A stretch of 64,000 nucleotides of DNA, from NCBI RefSeq assembly GCF_002482385.1, contig NZ_DLFW01000024.1, forward strand, positions 124,001 through 188,000. Reading direction: 5' to 3'. Of the stretch, positions 1 to 8,750 are shown piece by piece; the first letter of the stretch is position 1, and each line of letters begins with the position of its first letter. Source of the DNA: Dysgonomonas sp. UBA7710 (GTDB taxonomy: Bacteria; Bacteroidota; Bacteroidia; Bacteroidales; Dysgonomonadaceae). A program made the position numbers and the translations under genes. The notes beneath the pieces were generated by a model, which saw nothing but the letters and a program-made list of their open reading frames with translations, made no database searches and was not told the DNA's origin.

Positions 1-408
1 ATATCCGGAAACTTTAATGAAAACATGTGCTATGCCACTATATTTACGATAGACAGTTTTCAACGGGATTTGGAGAAGCATAACCGTATAAGGGAGAAAA
101 TCTTAAAACCCATGATTGCGGATTTGTCCGAATCAGGGATAGAAGACCTGCAGGAATTGATATCGGTTAGCCATGCTATTAAAGCAACAAAAACACAGGC
201 CTTGTCGCAGCGAGAGTTGGATGTACTTCGCCTTGTGGCCTTGGGACTGTTAAACAAAGAGGTGGCCGATAAACTCAATATAAGCCTGAACACCGTGTTG
301 TCGCACCGAAAGAATATCACAGCCAAGCTGGGGATAAAAACAGTATCGGGATTGATATTCTATTGCATGACAAACGGATATATAACCGCCGACGAAATAG
401 AACTATAA
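1..408 (+). CDS. LuxR-family helix-turn-helix regulator, 5' truncated by window
   Basis: The frame is open from base 1, so the gene begins upstream; 135 residues are visible. The last ~65 residues form a LuxR/GerE helix-turn-helix: an SQRELDVLRLVALGL stretch, then KEVADKLNISLNTVLSHRKNI, then a KLGIKTVSGL stretch, the usual four-helix order with the recognition helix at NTVLSHRKNI. The part before it has no recognisable receiver or sensor motif. Such C-terminal HTH proteins in Bacteroidota bind DNA as dimers and often respond to a signal sensed by the N-terminal part, which is outside the window. The next gene follows after 4 bases, so the two are probably co-transcribed. The target is unknown. 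Confidence 0.8.
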   Translation: MSGNFNENMCYATIFTIDSFQRDLEKHNRIREKILKPMIADLSESGIEDLQELISVSHAIKATKTQALSQRELDVLRLVALGLLNKEVADKLNISLNTVLSHRKNITAKLGIKTVSGLIFYCMTNGYITADEIEL

Positions 409-412
409 TATT

Positions 413-898
413 ATGGATAAGCTAAACCGTTACATATCTTTCGAATTACTTTTTGCCCTGTTGTTTATTATCGCGTTTTCGTTGCCGTGGCTCGATATGG
501 GTTTGGTGAAAATCGTAGGTTGGGATATACCCGACATACAGAAAAAGGTAACAAAAGTGACTAATTTTTTCTCCCGTAATAAAGAGTCGGTTTATACTAC
601 ATATGTTGTTTATCTCGTTCCTCTACTCAGTATCTTCAGCGCGGTGTCATGGCTGTCCCTCAAAAAGAAATCAGCGCGCGTACTCCTTATGATAGCGGGT
701 ATATTGGCTTTCGTTGTATCTCTCAATCTTTTCTATAAGCTTCCGAAGTATGGAAGCGGGGTGTATCTGCTCTGTGCCACTTCAATTCTGTCGGTGGTTT
801 ATCTGATTATCATATTCCGAAAAAAGAAAGTTAAACCGGTAATTGATGATAATAATCTATTTGACAATCCGGGTTCGGAAAATATACAGTCTTTATAA
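413..898 (+). CDS. Hypothetical four-helix membrane protein
   Basis: A 161-residue protein not recognised as a named family. About four hydrophobic segments are visible, at roughly residues 9-28, 63-82, 88-108 and 115-137. The first loop (about 30-60) is charged, and the C-terminal tail (about 138-161) is basic and then acidic, so likely cytoplasmic. It starts 4 bases after the LuxR-type regulator stop, which suggests a two-gene unit, possibly a target or membrane partner of that regulator (inference). No catalytic or binding motif is visible. It stops about 50 bases before the end of the opposite-strand EamA gene. Confidence 0.65.
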   Translation: MDKLNRYISFELLFALLFIIAFSLPWLDMGLVKIVGWDIPDIQKKVTKVTNFFSRNKESVYTTYVVYLVPLLSIFSAVSWLSLKKKSARVLLMIAGILAFVVSLNLFYKLPKYGSGVYLLCATSILSVVYLIIIFRKKKVKPVIDDNNLFDNPGSENIQSL

Positions 899-949
899 TC
901 TTATTGTTATATATAGCCCAAGTCATCCACACTCTTGCTTACAGATAAT

Positions 950-1891
950 CTATTGAATGCAATCATCTTTTATTTTTGATTGACCGATAGTTTCTTTTGT
1001 TTTAAGATTTGTAGCTATAATAGCTATTAATATAAGAATTACTCCGACCCATCGTATATAGTCTACAGATTCGTGAAGAATGAATGCCGAAGAAAAAATT
1101 GCTACCGGTAATTCTACTGCACTAAGTATGGCTCCGATAGAAACACCGACACGCGGTATCCCCATTGAAAACAGAAGCGGAGGGATGACAGTGCCGAGTA
1201 AAGCCAGGATTAATCCCCAAAAGACCAATCCTTCCCAGTATATACCATTGAAGAAAAATATAGGAGGGAAAATAATCCAGGTGATAGCACAGGAACCCGT
1301 AATCATCAACGCGCTCTTTTTCAACACAGGAAGGTCATTACCTACACGTCCGCTAGTCATCAGGAATATAGCATAACAAGTCGCCGCCAGTAAACCGAAA
1401 ATAATACCTTTCAGATTAAGAATTATTTCCTGACTGAATATTCCACCGGCCAAAAGCGTACCTAATAGTACAACACTAAGCAGTAACAGTTGCTTCCTGC
1501 TTGGCTTTTTCTTAAATACGATAGTTTCAATCAATATACTTATCCACAAATATTGCATCAGTAAGATAATAGCCACTGATGCAGGCAGCAATCTGACACA
1601 CTGATAATAGAATATTCCCACCAGACCGGTAAAGATTCCTGATAAGGCAATTTTCCACCAACTGGTCACAGATTTTATTACAACCGGATCTTCGGGTTTA
1701 TGTTTTCTCTTAAATGATTTGGAGACCATGTATAGCAACCACAAGATAACCATTCCCGAAAAAGACTGAGTACCTGTAATTTCGCCCAGAGTATAACCAT
1801 TAGCATAAGCAAATTTTACAATTGTAGATAACAGACCAAAACTGGCTGCTCCAGTGAATACCAGCAATCCACCTTTTATTCTTTCATTCAT
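950..1891 (-). CDS. EamA/DMT-family metabolite exporter
   Basis: A 313-residue integral membrane protein with ten hydrophobic helices in two repeated halves, the duplicated EamA architecture. Helix 1 carries a GAASFGLLSTIVKFAY stretch, and the second half ends in a GAILSAVELPVAIFSS stretch followed by HESVDYIRWVGVILI, a typical EamA signature. Members export amino acids or other small metabolites with the proton gradient; the substrate cannot be read here. Length is normal. The gene stands alone on the minus strand behind a good promoter (2068-2038) and a leader of about 140 nt with a strong hairpin (1975-1950), which suggests control by premature termination. Confidence 0.85.
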   Translation of the reverse strand: MNERIKGGLLVFTGAASFGLLSTIVKFAYANGYTLGEITGTQSFSGMVILWLLYMVSKSFKRKHKPEDPVVIKSVTSWWKIALSGIFTGLVGIFYYQCVRLLPASVAIILLMQYLWISILIETIVFKKKPSRKQLLLLSVVLLGTLLAGGIFSQEIILNLKGIIFGLLAATCYAIFLMTSGRVGNDLPVLKKSALMITGSCAITWIIFPPIFFFNGIYWEGLVFWGLILALLGTVIPPLLFSMGIPRVGVSIGAILSAVELPVAIFSSAFILHESVDYIRWVGVILILIAIIATNLKTKETIGQSKIKDDCIQ

Positions 1892-1944
1892 AATTTAAGT
1901 TATTTATTGCCATTCTGACATACTTTTTTCAGAAGAAGACACAC

Positions 1945-1975
1945 AAAAAGGGAGTACCCTTTTGCGGATACCCCC
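1945..1975 (-). terminator. Terminator-like hairpin in the EamA leader
   Basis: Read on the minus strand, GGGGGTATCC (1975-1966), a six-base loop and GGGTACTCCC (1959-1950) form a 10-bp stem, directly followed by TTTTT (1949-1945). Two pairs are G-U and pair only in the minus-strand RNA, which supports function in the EamA leader. It lies about 55 nt before the start codon and about 55 nt after the inferred transcription start. An intrinsic attenuator is the simplest reading. Confidence 0.6.
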
Positions 1976-2037
1976 TCCATTTGTTTTATCGTTCGTATAT
2001 AATATCAGATAGAAATACCATATACGGGTTGGTGCTG

Positions 2038-2068
2038 CAAAATTACAAAATTTATTTTCCCTATCAAA
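2038..2068 (-). promoter_or_regulatory. Bacteroidota sigma-ABfr promoter for the EamA gene
   Basis: On the minus strand TTTG (2068-2065), 19 nt and TAATTTTG (2045-2038) match the -33 and -7 consensus exactly, with the standard spacing. Transcription would start near 2030, leaving a leader of about 140 nt. The cmk promoter diverges from the other side of the same spacer. Apart from these and the hairpin, I see nothing in 1892-2343. Confidence 0.7.
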
Positions 2069-2241
2069 ATATAAAAAAATAGAGTGTTCATTTTCAGTTT
2101 TTGATTTACATACAACAATAATGTTAATAACAAAAAGCATGTAACAGTTAAATGAATTTCTTTGCAACAGAGAATCAAACCTATAGAGAATTGTCATCAG
2201 AATCGAATTATTACCTGTTAGTGACAAGAATAATAAAGGTG

Positions 2242-2271
2242 TCTGCCAATAGCCAAAAATAGCTATCTTTG
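2242..2271 (+). promoter_or_regulatory. Probable promoter of cmk-ispH
   Basis: TATCTTTG at 2264-2271 matches the Bacteroidota -7 element TAnnTTTG. TCTG at 2242-2245 is a 3-of-4 match to the -33 TTTG, at 18 nt. The leader to the cmk ATG would be about 65 nt. Confidence 0.55.
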
Positions 2272-2343
2272 CTCTCTGTTATTAAATAAATTTATAAGGG
2301 ATAGACTAAACATTTATTCTGATAGAATGTTTTAAAATTAAAT

Positions 2344-3036
2344 ATGAAGAAAATAGTTATTGCAATCGACGGTTTTTCATCGAACGGTAAAAGCACAATG
2401 GCTAAAAGCCTGGCAAAACAAATCGGATACATCTACATCGACAGCGGGGCCATGTACAGGGCGGTTACACTTTACTGCATACAACAGAATTTATTTGAAG
2501 ATGGTAAACTAAACGAAAATAGATTGCATGACGATATAAAAAATATAAAAATAGAATTTCATCTAAATAAAGATACAGGGGCGCCTGATACATATCTTAA
2601 CGGAGAAAAGGTTGAATCCGCCATTCGTAGTATGGAGGTTTCCTCAAAAGTAAGTATTGTTAGTGCTATTCCATTTGTGCGTCATGCAATGGTTGCCTTA
2701 CAGCAGCAAATGGGTGAGGCTAAAGGCATAGTAATGGACGGGAGGGATATCGGTACAGTCGTATTTCCTAATGCTGAAATGAAAGTCTTTGTTACGGCTG
2801 ACGCAACGATAAGGGCACAACGACGCTTCGATGAATTACGCTCGAAAGGTAATACGGAAACAACTTTTGATGAAGTATTAGAAAATTTAAAGTCCAGAGA
2901 CCATATGGATCAGACGCGGGCTGAAAGCCCTCTGATAAAAGCGGATGACGCCATCCTTCTGGACAATTCACATATGACCATTGATGAACAGATGCAATGG
3001 TTGCTGGAGAAGTTCAAACAAATAACAACAAACTAA
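2344..3036 (+). CDS. cmk: Cytidylate kinase
   Basis: Phosphorylates CMP and dCMP with ATP in the cytoplasm, feeding CTP and dCTP pools. The 230-residue length is normal. The P-loop GFSSNGKST is at residues 10-18, followed by the IDSGAMYRAVTLYC nucleotide-binding stretch. The family motif DGRDIGTVVFPNAEMKVF is near residues 135-152, and the lid arginines appear in AQRRFDELR. The ATG is the first base triplet after an A-rich stretch, as is usual in this phylum. The next gene, ispH, starts on the base after the stop codon; cmk-ispH pairing recurs in other bacteria. Confidence 0.95.
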   Translation: MKKIVIAIDGFSSNGKSTMAKSLAKQIGYIYIDSGAMYRAVTLYCIQQNLFEDGKLNENRLHDDIKNIKIEFHLNKDTGAPDTYLNGEKVESAIRSMEVSSKVSIVSAIPFVRHAMVALQQQMGEAKGIVMDGRDIGTVVFPNAEMKVFVTADATIRAQRRFDELRSKGNTETTFDEVLENLKSRDHMDQTRAESPLIKADDAILLDNSHMTIDEQMQWLLEKFKQITTN

Positions 3037-3912
3037 ATGAGTAATATAGAGATAGACGCAAAATCAGGTTTCTGTTTTGGAGTGGTCAATGCCATAAAAA
3101 AAGCGGAAGAGGAACTCGCAAAAGGTGGTACATTGTATTGCCTTGGTGACATAGTTCACAATAATCTGGAAGTTGACAGACTCGAAAAACTTGGATTAAA
3201 AACAATCAATCACGAAGAATTTGCACAATTGAAAGATGCCCGGGTTTTATTGAGGGCACATGGCGAGCCGCCATCAACATACCAGATTGCAAAGGATAAT
3301 AATATTGAAATTATTGATGCTTCATGCCCGGTCGTGCTTCGCCTGCAGAAAAAGATACACGACAAATATGATAATGAGAAAGACAATAATACACAAATCG
3401 TTATCTACGGAAAGAATGGGCATGCGGAAGTAAACGGACTGTTAGGCCAGACAGAGTCCACTGCAATTGTTATTGAGAAGAAAGAGGATTTGGAAAAGCT
3501 CGACTTTTCAAAAAATATATGCTTATTCTCACAGACAACCAAACCTCTCGATGGGTTCCAGGAGATCATTGATATTATGCAGAGCCGTATGATAGGCGAT
3601 GCCAAGTTTGAATTCTTTGATACTATCTGCCGTCAGGTATCGAACCGCATTCCGAATATCAAAGAATTTGCCTCTAAGAATGATATCATCTTCTTTGTTG
3701 CAGGAGAAAAGAGTTCGAACGGAAAGGTACTGTTTGCGGAATGTAAGAAATATAATCCTAACTCTTATTTTATCACAACGCCTTCAGATATTGATCCCGA
3801 TGTTGTAAGTAAGACTGCATCCATCGGAATCTGTGGTGCGACCTCCACACCAAAATGGCAAATGGAAGAGGTTGAAGCCAAGATAAATGAAATAAGATCG
3901 GTATTAGTTTAG
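3037..3912 (+). CDS. ispH: 4-hydroxy-3-methylbut-2-enyl diphosphate reductase
   Basis: Last enzyme of the MEP pathway: reduces HMBPP to IPP and DMAPP with a [4Fe-4S] cluster. The three cluster cysteines are visible at C13 (SGFCFGV), C97 (DASCPVV) and C198 (TICRQVSNR). The conserved histidine motifs are also present: GDIVHNN, RAHGEPP and GHAEVNG, plus SSNGK near residue 230 and GATSTP near 270. Length (291) is typical. It abuts cmk with no spacer, so it is translated from the same message. Confidence 0.96.
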   Translation: MSNIEIDAKSGFCFGVVNAIKKAEEELAKGGTLYCLGDIVHNNLEVDRLEKLGLKTINHEEFAQLKDARVLLRAHGEPPSTYQIAKDNNIEIIDASCPVVLRLQKKIHDKYDNEKDNNTQIVIYGKNGHAEVNGLLGQTESTAIVIEKKEDLEKLDFSKNICLFSQTTKPLDGFQEIIDIMQSRMIGDAKFEFFDTICRQVSNRIPNIKEFASKNDIIFFVAGEKSSNGKVLFAECKKYNPNSYFITTPSDIDPDVVSKTASIGICGATSTPKWQMEEVEAKINEIRSVLV

Positions 3913-3954
3913 CCAAATTGCTTTAAAAAATTACCGAATCAGCCATTTTATTCT

Positions 3955-3962
3955 TACTTTTG
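3955..3962 (+). promoter_or_regulatory. -7 promoter element of pfkA
   Basis: TACTTTTG fits TAnnTTTG and lies 50 bases before the pfkA start codon. No good TTTG is found at the expected upstream distance, so the call rests on one element. Confidence 0.4.
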
Positions 3963-4011
3963 TACCTGATTTTTTAACGTGCAAAAAAGAGAATAAAATA
4001 TTAGTAAAACT

Positions 4012-4992
4012 ATGTCTACAATCAAGTGTATCGGTATTTTGACATCCGGAGGCGACGCTCCCGGTATGAATGCTGCAATTCGTGCTGTCACTCGTGCTGC
4101 TATTTATAACGGGCTGGAAGTAAAAGGTATTATGCGTGGTTATAAGGGACTGATATTCGACGAAATCGAACCTTTCAGAACCAATAGTGTAAGTAATATA
4201 ATACAACAAGGCGGTACAATTCTGAAAACCGCCCGTAGTAAAGAATTCCAAACGCCGGAAGGTCGTAAGATCGCTTTTGAAGCACTGCAAAGAGAAGGAA
4301 TTGACGCATTGGTAGTTATCGGAGGAGACGGTTCCCTTACCGGAGCGCGTATATTTGCGCAGGAGTTCAACTATCCGATTGTTGGCTTACCCGGAACGAT
4401 TGATAACGACTTGCAAGGTACTGACCTTACCATTGGGTATGATACGGCTCTGAACACCATTATGCAGGCGGTAGATAAAATACGTGACACAGCGAGTTCA
4501 CACGAACGCTTGTTCTTTATAGAGGTGATGGGGCGTGAATGTGGTTTCCTTGCCCTGAACGGAGCTATTGCGTCGGGCGCCGAAGCCGCCATTATCCCCG
4601 AGATGATGCTGCAACAAGACCAGTTGGGAGACCTGATTTCCAATGGTTTCCGCAAAAGCAAAAACAGTAGCTTAGTCCTTGTAACCGAAGGCGATATTAC
4701 CGGAGGCGCAATGGCCATGGCTGAACGTGTGAAAACAGAATATCCGCAATACGATGTACGTGTAACCATTCTGGGACATGTGCAACGAGGAGGCTCTCCT
4801 ACGGCCAACGACCGAATTCTGGCAAGCAGAATGGGTGCAGCGGCAATTGATGCGTTATTGGACGGACAGCGTAATGTGATGATTGGCATACAAAATGATG
4901 AAATAGTAAATGTGCCTTTTTCAAAAGCGATTAAGAAGAATAAGCCGTTGCAACAAGATCTTTTAAATACATTGAAGATACTTTCTATATAA
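4012..4992 (+). CDS. pfkA: ATP-dependent 6-phosphofructokinase
   Basis: Commits fructose-6-phosphate to glycolysis. The 326-residue length fits the bacterial homotetrameric enzyme. Visible motifs are GGDAPGMNAAIRA near the N-terminus, the ATP-binding GGDGSLTGA near residue 105, the catalytic PGTIDNDLQGTDLTIGYD near 125-140, the fructose-phosphate motif EVMGRECGFLA near 170, and GHVQRGGSPT near 250. Glycine in GGDGS and in PGTIDND, rather than the Asp and Lys of pyrophosphate-dependent enzymes, points to ATP as donor. A single gene with its own -7 element and a strong terminator after it. Confidence 0.95.
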   Translation: MSTIKCIGILTSGGDAPGMNAAIRAVTRAAIYNGLEVKGIMRGYKGLIFDEIEPFRTNSVSNIIQQGGTILKTARSKEFQTPEGRKIAFEALQREGIDALVVIGGDGSLTGARIFAQEFNYPIVGLPGTIDNDLQGTDLTIGYDTALNTIMQAVDKIRDTASSHERLFFIEVMGRECGFLALNGAIASGAEAAIIPEMMLQQDQLGDLISNGFRKSKNSSLVLVTEGDITGGAMAMAERVKTEYPQYDVRVTILGHVQRGGSPTANDRILASRMGAAAIDALLDGQRNVMIGIQNDEIVNVPFSKAIKKNKPLQQDLLNTLKILSI

Positions 4993-5026
4993 TAGAAAAA
5001 GTATATCGAGTATCAAAATAAGAAAT

Positions 5027-5062
5027 ACAGAGCCTGTTTGACAGACTCTGTGTTTTGTTTTT
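5027..5062 (+). terminator. Intrinsic terminator after pfkA
   Basis: ACAGAG and CTGT pair with ACAG and CTCTGT around a short TTTG loop (one bulged base on each side), followed by a T-rich tract (TGTTTTGTTTTT). It sits 35 bases after the pfkA stop. The rest of the 4993-5371 spacer holds only the 30-bp palindrome at 5247-5276. Confidence 0.75.
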
Positions 5063-5246
5063 ATGAAGGTTCATAATAGTTACCACATCAGTACTACCTT
5101 AAATAGATAAAGCACTCCTAATTTAGTACATCTACTATCCAATAAATCATTCTCTTCAACTATCATTAACAGATATTTCAAAACGTATTATTATACTGAC
5201 TTATCGTTATAGCTCAAATTATGCATATTTATTTGCACGTTCAATC

Positions 5247-5276
5247 ATTTAACCTGCAACCGTTTGCAGGTTAAAT
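5247..5276 (+). promoter_or_regulatory. 30-bp palindrome, probable LacI-family operator before the amylase gene
   Basis: ATTTAACCTGCAA, CCGT, TTGCAGGTTAAAT: two perfect 13-bp arms around 4 bases, with the dyad centre on a CpG. The inner part (TGCAACCGTTTGCA) resembles operators of LacI-family sugar regulators, which have a central CG flanked by GCAA/TTGC. It lies 96 bp upstream of the amylase start. It could instead be an RNA hairpin, but no T-run follows. No regulator gene is adjacent. Confidence 0.5.
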
Positions 5277-5371
5277 TTATCGATTAAACAGTTAAACAAA
5301 AACCAGCATAAATAAATTGAGCTAGTTTTACATTCGGTTCTACCTATTGATAATTCAATCTAATTTTAATC

Positions 5372-7300
5372 ATGAAAAAGTTCCATTTTTTAGTCTTGTT
5401 CTTATTAATATTTGTAGCTTGCAGCGACAACAATGACGATCCTATTATACCGGAGGTTCCGGAACCTCCGACATCTGGTTCATCTATCGGAAATTTAAGA
5501 GATGGTATAACTATTCTCAGCGACGATTCTCTGGCCTTTGTATTATTCGCACCCGATAAGCAATCAGTATATCTTATCGGCGATTTCAATGACTGGAAAG
5601 TGTCTGAGGCATACAAAATGAATCAGGAGGATGACCGCTTCTGGATAAAGATCGGTGGTTTGGAAAAAGGCAAAGAGTACATATGCCAATATCTGATCGA
5701 TAATAAAATAAGAGTGGCAGACCCTTATGCATCTAAGATATCTGATCCGAAAAATGACCTGTACATAAATATGGAATATGAGATATATCCGGGCTTGATT
5801 ACACCGACGACAAAAACTACCGGCCTGTCTATGGTAGTAAATACCTCTCCTGCCAAATATTCCTGGAATATATCGGATTTTAGGCTTCAGAATCCCGATA
5901 ACATGGTTGTTTATGAAGTACTTATCCGGGATTTTACAGAGACACGAAGTATAAAAGGAGTGCAGGAGAAGCTCGACTATATAAAGAATCTGGGAGTAAA
6001 TGCTATTGAACTGATGCCGTTCAATGAGTTTGAAGGGAATGACAGTTGGGGCTATAACCCATCTTTCTATTTTGCGACGGATAAAGCATATGGTACCTCA
6101 AACGATTATAAAGCTTTCATCGACGTCTGCCACGAAAAGGGCATAGCGGTAATTATGGATATGGTACTGAATCACAGTTACAGCCAAAGTCCTATGGTCA
6201 CCATGTATAAGAACGATAACAATGATAATATCGGGGATAATCCTTGGTATAATAAGGAGTCTCCAAATCCTGATTATTTCTGGGGATATGACTTCAACCA
6301 TGAAAGCAAATATACACAAGCTTTTGTAGACAGTGTTTGCTCATACTGGATGAAAGAGTATAAGGTCGATGGCTTCCGCTTCGACTTCACAAAAGGTTTT
6401 ACCAATACTAAAGGAGATGGCAATGCATTTGACCAGTCCCGTATCGATATACTGAAAAGGATGGTGAATGAGATTCGCAAACGTAATCCCGATGCAATTA
6501 TCATCTTTGAACATCTCGCAGATAATAGAGAAGAGAAGATATTGTCCGATGACGGAATCTATCTATGGGGTAATATCAACTACAACTTCAATGAAGTAAC
6601 TATGGGATGGGGACATGAGATGGGAGACTATGAAAAACTGAAAGGAGATATCAGTTGGGCTTCATACAAGGAACGGGGCTGGACAAAACCAAACCTTGTG
6701 GCTTATATGGAAAGCCACGACGAAGAACGCATCATGTTCAAAAACAATAGTTATGGCAATACGAACAACCCGTCTTACAATGTGCAGGAGTTACCTGTCG
6801 GACTGGCACGTACAGAAGCTGCCGCTGTTATCCTGATGTCGCTTCCCGGTCCGAAGATGATCTGGCAGTTTGGCGAATTTGGATATGATTATTCTATCAA
6901 TGCCCGTGAAGACGGCTACTGGACAAGCGACTATCAGGACGGGCGTTATCGCACTGCTAAGAAACCAATCAAATGGGACTATTACGATGTTGCCACGAGA
7001 AAAGCCTTGCATGATGTATATGCCAGGATGAACAAATTGCATACGACTAATCCTATTTTTTCTACAACTGATTATACCATCGGTATTGGTGATAACTTCA
7101 AACAAATACTGCTAAAGTCGGCTGAGGGATATGTGTGTGCTATAGCAAACTTCGCTATTGTACCTGCAACTGCAACCGTAAATTTCAGCAAGACAGGAAC
7201 ATGGCAGGATTATTTCACCGGCAAGACTTTGGTTGTAAATGAATCGACACAAGAGATAACACTGAATCCGGGTGAATACTATTTATACTTCAGCAAGTAA
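5372..7300 (+). CDS. GH13 alpha-amylase-family lipoprotein with N-terminal CBM48-like domain
   Basis: A starch or maltooligosaccharide hydrolase (642 residues). Residues 1-17 are a lipoprotein signal (lipobox FVAC, Cys17), followed by acidic Asp/Asn residues, as in surface-exposed Bacteroidota lipoproteins. An Ig-like CBM48-type domain (about 50-135) carries VYLIGDFNDWK. The GH13 barrel follows: MDMVLNHS, DGFRFDF with nucleophile D338, FEHLAD with acid/base E380, and ESHDEER with D450, so the catalytic triad is complete. The C-terminal beta domain ends near 642. There are no SusC/SusD genes beside it; it is a single gene behind a LacI-type palindrome. Preference for alpha-1,4 over other glucans cannot be decided from sequence alone. 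Confidence 0.88.
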   Translation: MKKFHFLVLFLLIFVACSDNNDDPIIPEVPEPPTSGSSIGNLRDGITILSDDSLAFVLFAPDKQSVYLIGDFNDWKVSEAYKMNQEDDRFWIKIGGLEKGKEYICQYLIDNKIRVADPYASKISDPKNDLYINMEYEIYPGLITPTTKTTGLSMVVNTSPAKYSWNISDFRLQNPDNMVVYEVLIRDFTETRSIKGVQEKLDYIKNLGVNAIELMPFNEFEGNDSWGYNPSFYFATDKAYGTSNDYKAFIDVCHEKGIAVIMDMVLNHSYSQSPMVTMYKNDNNDNIGDNPWYNKESPNPDYFWGYDFNHESKYTQAFVDSVCSYWMKEYKVDGFRFDFTKGFTNTKGDGNAFDQSRIDILKRMVNEIRKRNPDAIIIFEHLADNREEKILSDDGIYLWGNINYNFNEVTMGWGHEMGDYEKLKGDISWASYKERGWTKPNLVAYMESHDEERIMFKNNSYGNTNNPSYNVQELPVGLARTEAAAVILMSLPGPKMIWQFGEFGYDYSINAREDGYWTSDYQDGRYRTAKKPIKWDYYDVATRKALHDVYARMNKLHTTNPIFSTTDYTIGIGDNFKQILLKSAEGYVCAIANFAIVPATATVNFSKTGTWQDYFTGKTLVVNESTQEITLNPGEYYLYFSK

Positions 7301-7711
7301 TCAGCCGATAACGGTAGCCACAATATGACGGCTGCCTCCATGGTTGCGGAACTCGCACAAATAGATTCCCTGCCAGATACCCATATTAAGGCGGCTCTTT
7401 GTAATCGGTATAGTAAGACTAACCCCAGCAAGAGTCGTCTTTGCATGCGCAGGCATATCGTCGTCACCTTCCATTGTATGCACATAATAAGGCTCACGTT
7501 CGCGTATCAGACGATTGAATATAGATTCCATATCTTCCCGCACATCGGGATCGGCATTCTCATTGACGGTAAGAGCTGCAGAGGTATGCTTTATGAACAG
7601 ATGCAGCAAACCTGCCTGAGGTAAAGCAGGCAGGTTTTGCATTATTTCTTCTGTTACCAGATGAAAGCCTTTGTTTCGTGGTTGTAAAGAGAATTCTACT
7701 TGATTGACCAT
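7301..7711 (-). CDS. YjbQ/UPF0047 family protein
   Basis: A 136-residue single-domain protein of the YjbQ family. Homologues have weak thiamine-phosphate synthase activity, and the true role is unsettled. Visible family features are LFIKHTSAALTVNENADPDV near residues 40-60, the metal-binding histidine in YVHTMEGDDDMPAH near 80-93, and GTWQGIYLCEFR-like GIWQGIYLCEFRNHGG near the end. The ATG at 7711, two bases after the lipA stop, is preferred over an in-frame TTG at 7723 that would overlap lipA. It follows lipA on the same strand and ends on the base next to the amylase stop, so the two genes converge without a spacer. Confidence 0.85.
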   Translation of the reverse strand: MVNQVEFSLQPRNKGFHLVTEEIMQNLPALPQAGLLHLFIKHTSAALTVNENADPDVREDMESIFNRLIREREPYYVHTMEGDDDMPAHAKTTLAGVSLTIPITKSRLNMGIWQGIYLCEFRNHGGSRHIVATVIG

Positions 7712-7713
7712 GA

Positions 7714-8556
7714 TTACAAGCAATTTTCAGCATGATAAGACGATCGCACTAACGGACCGCTCTCTACATAGTCGAATCCTTTACTCAAGGCAACTTCCTT
7801 AAAACGTTTAAACTCATCCGGATGAATGTATGAAACCACAGGCAGATGCTTACGGGATGGTTGCAAATATTGGCCGATTGTCAACACCGAACAGTTCGAT
7901 GCCCGGAGATCATCCATTAACTGAAATATCTCGTCGGTAGTTTCTCCCAGACCGACCATCATTCCTGATTTGGCTTTCAGCCCATTATCTGCAATACGTT
8001 TCAATACTGACAGGCTTACATCATATTTTGCCGCGCTGCGCACTTTCGGGGTAAGGCTTCTTACTGTTTCCATATTATGTGAAATAACATTCGGAGCAGC
8101 TTTGCATACCATATCTACCAGTTCAAATTTTCCCTGAAAGTCAGGTATCAACACTTCAATAGTAGTAGAAGGGTTTACCTGACGTACTTTATTGATGGTA
8201 TCCACCCAATGCTGGGCCCCCTGGTCCGGCAGGTCGTCCCTGTCTACCGAAGTTATCACAGCATGTTTAAGTCCCATCAATTGTATCGATTTGGCAACAT
8301 TTGCCGGTTCGAAAGGATTCAAAGCCAGTGGACGTCCGGTCTTTGTATTACAGAACTTGCATGAACGGGTGCATATATCTCCGCCAATCATAAATGTGGC
8401 AGTTCCCCTCCCCCAGCATTCACCCATATTCGGGCAACGTCCGCTGGTGCAAATTGTATGTAATCCATGTGATTCTACTATATTTAAAGTTTCGGAGAAA
8501 TGATCGCTACCTCCCAGTTTTATTTTCAACCAGTCCGGTTTTTTTACATGTTCCAT
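7714..8556 (-). CDS. lipA: Lipoyl synthase
   Basis: Radical-SAM enzyme that inserts two sulfurs into protein-bound octanoyl groups to make lipoyl cofactors of 2-oxoacid dehydrogenases and the glycine cleavage system. The auxiliary-cluster cysteines appear as CTSGRCPNMGEC (about residues 36-47), and the radical-SAM CTRSCKFC triad follows near residues 62-69. The C-terminal RSSYHAE motif supplies the serine ligand. Length 280 is normal. A probable -7 element (TATCTTTG, minus strand, 8599-8592) lies 36 bases upstream. YjbQ follows directly and is probably co-transcribed. lipB is not in the window. Confidence 0.95.
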   Translation of the reverse strand: MEHVKKPDWLKIKLGGSDHFSETLNIVESHGLHTICTSGRCPNMGECWGRGTATFMIGGDICTRSCKFCNTKTGRPLALNPFEPANVAKSIQLMGLKHAVITSVDRDDLPDQGAQHWVDTINKVRQVNPSTTIEVLIPDFQGKFELVDMVCKAAPNVISHNMETVRSLTPKVRSAAKYDVSLSVLKRIADNGLKAKSGMMVGLGETTDEIFQLMDDLRASNCSVLTIGQYLQPSRKHLPVVSYIHPDEFKRFKEVALSKGFDYVESGPLVRSSYHAENCL

Positions 8557-8591
8557 CTATATTGTGAATTATGATTTTAGATAATATAAAA

Positions 8592-8599
8592 CAAAGATA
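8592..8599 (-). promoter_or_regulatory. -7 promoter element of lipA
   Basis: On the minus strand TATCTTTG fits TAnnTTTG exactly. The -33 position is poor. A short dyad (TCATCTAT at 8642-8649 against ATAGATGA at 8664-8671) lies just upstream and could be an operator. Confidence 0.45.
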
Positions 8600-8750
8600 A
8601 GCCTTAGAATGTTTCCCATGAAAATAGTAAGGGTTAAAAAGTCATCTATTTATACTATCATTGATAGATGAACAAAATATAAAACTAAAAAAAGAATTCT
8701 ATTCCCCATCTCTGATTTTCACATACATTAACTATATATATAAACCATAC

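Noticed and set aside
1904..2227. 107-codon frame upstream of the EamA gene
   Set aside because: It lies over the promoter and hairpin, is AT-rich, and has no recognisable protein features.
4371..4889. 172-codon antisense frame within pfkA
   Set aside because: Shadow of a conserved gene in the opposite frame; pfkA motifs are intact.
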